A DNA stretch of 15,678 nucleotides, from positions 1 through 15,678 of the forward strand of contig JACPLS010000109.1 in the NCBI GenBank assembly GCA_016186375.1, in the 5' to 3' direction. Below the pieces are notes generated by a model that did not search any database, had not been told where the DNA came from, and was given only the letters and a program-made list of their open reading frames with translations. The stretch is from Candidatus Pacearchaeota archaeon. GTDB lineage: Archaea > Nanobdellota > Nanobdellia > Pacearchaeales > GW2011-AR1. The position numbers and the translations under genes were made by a program. The stretch's first letter is position 1, and each line of letters opens with the position of its first letter. Below are positions 12,408 through 15,678 of this stretch, piece after piece.

Positions 12408-12603
12408 GCAATTTACTAACTGTTACACTTTGTTTTACTATCTTATAAACTTAGTTTCCTATTATTAAATTTAAGTGTAAAATAAAATAGCACTTTTATT
12501 GGGCATTATTCTTGTTGTGAGATTATTGAATATAGAGAATTAAATTATTTGTTTAAAGTCGCATAAAGAAAAGGTTTAAATTTGCAATTTTCTCATCCAG
12601 AGA
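12408..12603. other. 196-bp spacer before leuS
   Basis: No gene is seen. An 8-bp inverted repeat, TTACACTT (12423-12430) with AAGTGTAA (12473-12480), encloses 42 bp just after the toxin gene and may help end its transcript. TTTAAATTT at about 12574-12582 is 22-30 bp before the leuS ATG and is its likely TATA box. Confidence 0.4.
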
Positions 12604-15501
12604 ATGGCAAGACCTAAGAAAGATGATGGAAAGGGCAATGAATTGAATATTCCGAATTTTAAAGAAATTGAGGAAAAATGGCAGAAAAGATGGGAAGAAG
12701 ATAAAGTGTTTCAGGTAAAAGAAGATTCCAAAAAAAATAAATATTATGTTTTAGAAATGTATCCTTATCCAAGCTCTTCAGGTTTGCATATGGGGCATGC
12801 GTTTAATTATGTAATTGGTGATATTATTTCTAGATTTAAGAGAATGCAAGGATTCAATGTATTGCATCCTATGGGCTATGACTCTTTTGGTTTGCCTGCT
12901 GAAAATGCAGCCATAAAGAATAACTCACATCCTAAAGTGTTTACAGAAGATGCTATTGCTAATTATATCAGGCAACAAAGAGCTCTAGGATTGAGTTATG
13001 ATTGGACCAGAAAAATTCAAAGCCATGATCCTTTATATTATAAATGGAATCAACATTTATTTTTACAGCTTTATAGGAAAGGTCTTGTATATAGAAAGGA
13101 AGCTGTTGTTAATTGGTGTAGTAAATGTAAGACAGTGCTTGCAAATGAGCAAGTGCAGGGAGGAAAGTGCTGGAGACATACAGAAACAGAAGTTGAAATT
13201 AAAAATCTTGAGCAATGGTTCATTAAGACTACAGTATATGCAGAAGAGCTTTTGAGAGATTTAGAAAAATTAAATTGGCCTGAAAGAATAAAGACTATGC
13301 AGAGAAACTGGATTGGAAGGAGTGAGGGCGCAAAGATTATTTTTAAAATACAAGAAAAGCCATGGAATGTTTTTACAACCAGACCAGATACTTTATTTGG
13401 AGTTAGTTTTTTAGTTATATCTGCGCAACATACAAAATTGTTTGAGTTAGTTACAAAAGACAGAATGAAAGAAGTGGAGGATTTTGTCAGGAAAATAAAG
13501 ACTATAAAGCAGGAAGACATAGACAAATTAGATAAAGAAGGAGTTTTTACTGGAGCATATGCAGATCATCCTTTGACAGGAGAAAAAATTCCTGTTTGGG
13601 CTGGAAATTTTGTCTTAGCTGAATATGGAAGTGGAATGATTATGGCTGTTCCTGCACATGATCAAAGAGATTTTGAGTTTGCTAAGAAATACAATATTCC
13701 TATTAAGCTTGTAATAAAACAATCAGGTAGGGATATTCAGGATGAAGTAATGATTGAAGCTTACATAGGTTCTGGGGAACTTGTAAATTCGAAAGGATAT
13801 AATGGATTAAATAATGAAGAAGCTAAAGAAAAAATAGTTAATGCATTAAATGAAAAAAGACTTGGAGAAAAATCAGTTCAATATAAATTAAGAGATTGGT
13901 TAATATCGAGGCAGAGATATTGGGGCACGCCTATTCCAATTGTTTATTGCGAAAATTGTAAAAATGAAATAAAAAGAAAATCTTATGAATTATCTTTTTA
14001 TGATCAAGATATTTTTTTTCAGATTGCAACTGGAAAGAAAATAGTAGAAACCAGGGCACTTAATCCACATGAAAAAACTAAAGAGTTTTATGGTAATATA
14101 AAGAAAGGAGATTACATTAAATGTATTAATAAATTAACTAATGAAATAATTTATTTAAAAGTTTTAAATGTAAGAAGATTTAATTCTCTGCAAGACTTAT
14201 TTAAAGAAAAGGAATTATTGGAAAGAATATTCCCTGGTAAATATTTTGATAGTATTTCTAAGCTTGAAAAATCGTATAGTCATACAGAAGATTATCTTGA
14301 TAGAATAAAAAAATATGGGCTTGTTGCATGGGATGTTCAACTTATTTTTCCAGGCATAATGCCTGTCCCTGAGAAAGATTTGCCTGTTTTATTGCCGGAA
14401 AAAGTAAAGTTTGGAGAAGGAAATCCGCTGGCTTCTTGCAAAGAATTTGTAGAAACTAGATGTCCCAAATGTAAAGGAAAAGCTAGAAGAGAGACTGATA
14501 CAATGGATACCTTTTTTGATAGTAGTTGGTATTATTTGAGATTTACAGACGCATTAAATACAAAAGAGCCTTTCAACAAGAAGAAAGCAGAGTATTGGAT
14601 GCCAGTTGATTTTTATACAGGAGGAGCAGAACATGCATGTATGCATCTTATTTATGCAAGATTCTTTTCTAAATTCATGAGAGACATTGGATATGTGAAA
14701 TATGATGAGCCTTTCCCCCGTTTGTTTAACCAAGGCATGGTCCATGGAGAAGATGGAGCAGTTATGTCAAAGTCAAGAGGAAATGTTATTGATCCTTTAG
14801 AAATAAGTAAAAAATATGGTACAGATGCTTTACGATTGTTTTTAGTTTCTATGACTTCACCTGACAAAGATTTTGCTTGGAGCAGTGCAGGCATAGAAAG
14901 CAGTTTTAATTTTGTAATGAAATTAGTTAAATATTCAGAGAATGTAAAATTGGGAAAATCGAGCAAAAAACTGGAACACAAGGCAAATACTGCAATAAGA
15001 GAAGTAACTAATAATATAGAGAGTTTAAAATATAATTTTGCGATTATACATTTGAGAAGCTTGTTAGATTCGCTTGAAGATGAAATTGCTGAGAAAGATC
15101 TTAAGAGTATAATTAAATTAGTTGCTCCATTTTGTCCTCACATAGCAGAAGAATTATGGAGTAATTTAGGAAATAAAGATTTTATTACATTAGAAAGATG
15201 GCCCGAAGTTGATGAGAGTAAAATAGATACTAAAATAGATGAACAAGAAAAGGCATTTAAGAAAACAGTTGATGATATTTTCAATGTTCTTAAAATTGTT
15301 AAGGAGAAAAAAGGAAAGGAATCTATTAAGGTATATTTGTATGTTTTACCAAATGAGAATGAAGGATATAATAGTGAGATGTTGAGCAAAAGAATAGGAA
15401 AAGAAGTAATTGTTTTTGCTGTCAACGATAAGAAAAAATATGACCCTGAAGGAAAAGCGGGAAAAGCAAAGCCTGGAAAGCCAGGGATTTATGCGGAATA
15501 A
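12604..15501 (+). CDS. leuS: Leucyl-tRNA synthetase, bacterial type, with internal ASCH-domain insertion
   Basis: This 965-residue class Ia synthetase charges tRNA-Leu. The HIGH motif is LHMGH (61-65) after EMYPYPSSSG, and the KMSKS loop is VMSKS (720-724). Zinc ligand sets are Cys172/Cys175/Cys189/His192 and Cys449/Cys452/Cys620/Cys623. The CP1 editing domain (about 240-400) has TTRPDTLFG (258-266) and AVPAHDQRD with Asp353, the conserved editing Asp. The domain order and sequence (ETDTMDTFFDSSWYYLRF) are bacterial-type rather than archaeal-type. The leucine-specific domain found before KMSKS in some bacteria is absent. Residues about 454-583 are an extra ASCH-like domain inserted after CENCK; the flanking sequence resumes normally at GIMPVPEKDLPV. 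The C-terminal tail ends PGKPGIYAE. No frameshift is present. A monocistronic promoter lies at about 12574-12582. The gene was probably acquired from bacteria. Confidence 0.93.
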   Translation: MARPKKDDGKGNELNIPNFKEIEEKWQKRWEEDKVFQVKEDSKKNKYYVLEMYPYPSSSGLHMGHAFNYVIGDIISRFKRMQGFNVLHPMGYDSFGLPAENAAIKNNSHPKVFTEDAIANYIRQQRALGLSYDWTRKIQSHDPLYYKWNQHLFLQLYRKGLVYRKEAVVNWCSKCKTVLANEQVQGGKCWRHTETEVEIKNLEQWFIKTTVYAEELLRDLEKLNWPERIKTMQRNWIGRSEGAKIIFKIQEKPWNVFTTRPDTLFGVSFLVISAQHTKLFELVTKDRMKEVEDFVRKIKTIKQEDIDKLDKEGVFTGAYADHPLTGEKIPVWAGNFVLAEYGSGMIMAVPAHDQRDFEFAKKYNIPIKLVIKQSGRDIQDEVMIEAYIGSGELVNSKGYNGLNNEEAKEKIVNALNEKRLGEKSVQYKLRDWLISRQRYWGTPIPIVYCENCKNEIKRKSYELSFYDQDIFFQIATGKKIVETRALNPHEKTKEFYGNIKKGDYIKCINKLTNEIIYLKVLNVRRFNSLQDLFKEKELLERIFPGKYFDSISKLEKSYSHTEDYLDRIKKYGLVAWDVQLIFPGIMPVPEKDLPVLLPEKVKFGEGNPLASCKEFVETRCPKCKGKARRETDTMDTFFDSSWYYLRFTDALNTKEPFNKKKAEYWMPVDFYTGGAEHACMHLIYARFFSKFMRDIGYVKYDEPFPRLFNQGMVHGEDGAVMSKSRGNVIDPLEISKKYGTDALRLFLVSMTSPDKDFAWSSAGIESSFNFVMKLVKYSENVKLGKSSKKLEHKANTAIREVTNNIESLKYNFAIIHLRSLLDSLEDEIAEKDLKSIIKLVAPFCPHIAEELWSNLGNKDFITLERWPEVDESKIDTKIDEQEKAFKKTVDDIFNVLKIVKEKKGKESIKVYLYVLPNENEGYNSEMLSKRIGKEVIVFAVNDKKKYDPEGKAGKAKPGKPGIYAE
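13963..14352 (+). other. ASCH-like (PUA-fold) domain inserted in LeuRS
   Basis: This segment codes residues 454-583 of LeuRS and has no place in normal LeuRS. It carries the ASCH pattern in order: FFQIATGKKIVETRAL (basic GKK-x-x-E-x-R signature), GNIKKGDYIKCIN (GD turn before a strand), EIIYLKVLNVRRFNSLQDLF, and an end with KYGLVAWDVQLIF. Stand-alone ASCH proteins of about 110-130 residues show the same elements. ASCH domains have a PUA-like fold linked to RNA binding, and some bacterial members (YqfB) hydrolyse N4-acetylcytidine. A tRNA-contacting or RNA-modification role within LeuRS is inferred. Confidence 0.8.
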
Positions 15502-15678
15502 AATTATGAATTTAAACCTAAAAATGAGGAATAATATTTTTTATATGTGTAGATGAAAACCAAATTACAGAGTTCCTATGTTAAAACTGCTATTGTCAAA
15601 GATTATGAAGGAAATTAATTAGCATTTGTTAAAGATTTTTGTTTTTTATAACCTATTTTCTGAAAAAAAGAGGAGTAA
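15502..15678. other. Terminal 177 bp after leuS
   Basis: AT-rich sequence with one small plus-strand frame, ATG 15553 to TAA 15618 (21 codons, MKTKLQSSYVKTAIVKDYEG and one more residue). It looks protein-like but is very short and may be a fragment or chance. TATAACC near 15648-15654 might be a promoter element for a gene beyond the window. Nothing else is supported. Confidence 0.3.

Noticed and set aside
13071..13526. Minus-strand ORF of 151 codons inside leuS
   Set aside because: It is the shadow of an undoubted synthetase gene, with Ser/Phe/Leu-rich antisense composition.
13963..14352. Insertion in LeuRS as an intein
   Set aside because: There is no Cys/Ser at the start, no His-Asn at the end and no splicing blocks. 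The segment is about 130 residues and shows ASCH landmarks instead.
1..15678. CRISPR array or rRNA genes
   Set aside because: No regularly spaced direct repeats and no rRNA-like sequence were seen anywhere in the window.

Overview
This AT-rich window looks like a piece of an archaeal chromosome, most likely from a small-genome DPANN-type lineage (Woesearchaeota/Pacearchaeota-like). That lineage is an inference. The archaeal signs are ribosomal proteins eL42 and eS1, initiation factor aIF1A, a tRNA-splicing endonuclease EndA with the archaeal Tyr/His/Lys spacing, a TrmB-type regulator, and a tRNA-Gln with an A1-U72 pair and no encoded CCA. Many genes also have a TATA-like box 20-30 bp upstream of the start codon, as expected for leaderless archaeal mRNAs. 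Several genes look bacterial in origin: a pseudopilin with a bacterial prepilin signal, a GspG-like domain, and a bacterial-type leucyl-tRNA synthetase.

Layout. 1-1530: a partial pseudopilin gene (minus) diverges from a TrmB regulator (plus); two perfect inverted repeats lie between them. 1554-2324: a HAD phosphatase (minus) and tRNA-Gln (plus) diverge from paired TATA boxes. 2270-3560: a minus-strand ribosomal operon (eL42, eS1, then a doubtful small ORF whose end runs antisense into the tRNA). 3735-5742: three minus-strand genes, two hypotheticals and endA. 5743-6196: a 454-bp gap with a perfect hairpin plus T-run terminator behind a 17-codon ORF. 6197-7819: a polytopic membrane protein, aIF1A and a small co-transcribed orphan. 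7890-8423: a membrane protein fused to a GspG-like pseudopilin domain (minus).

8522-11666: a distinct 3.1-kb block bounded by 41-bp inverted repeats (35/41 identical). It holds an S51-family peptidase, a tandem-duplicated Lrp/AsnC regulator and a radical-SAM KamA-like aminomutase. Two more copies of the same repeat form a 65-bp nested palindrome in the middle of the block. The gene set suggests a small amino-acid or dipeptide-processing unit under its own regulator (inference). 11774-12407: an AbrB/PIN (VapBC-type) toxin-antitoxin pair. 12604-15501: leuS, which carries an in-frame insertion of about 130 residues that reads as an ASCH (PUA-like, RNA-binding) domain inside the second zinc-ribbon region.

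The strongest candidates for something undescribed are the ASCH-containing LeuRS, the four-copy repeat family framing the S51/double-Lrp/KamA block, and the membrane-protein/GspG fusion. No CRISPR array, transposase or rRNA was seen.
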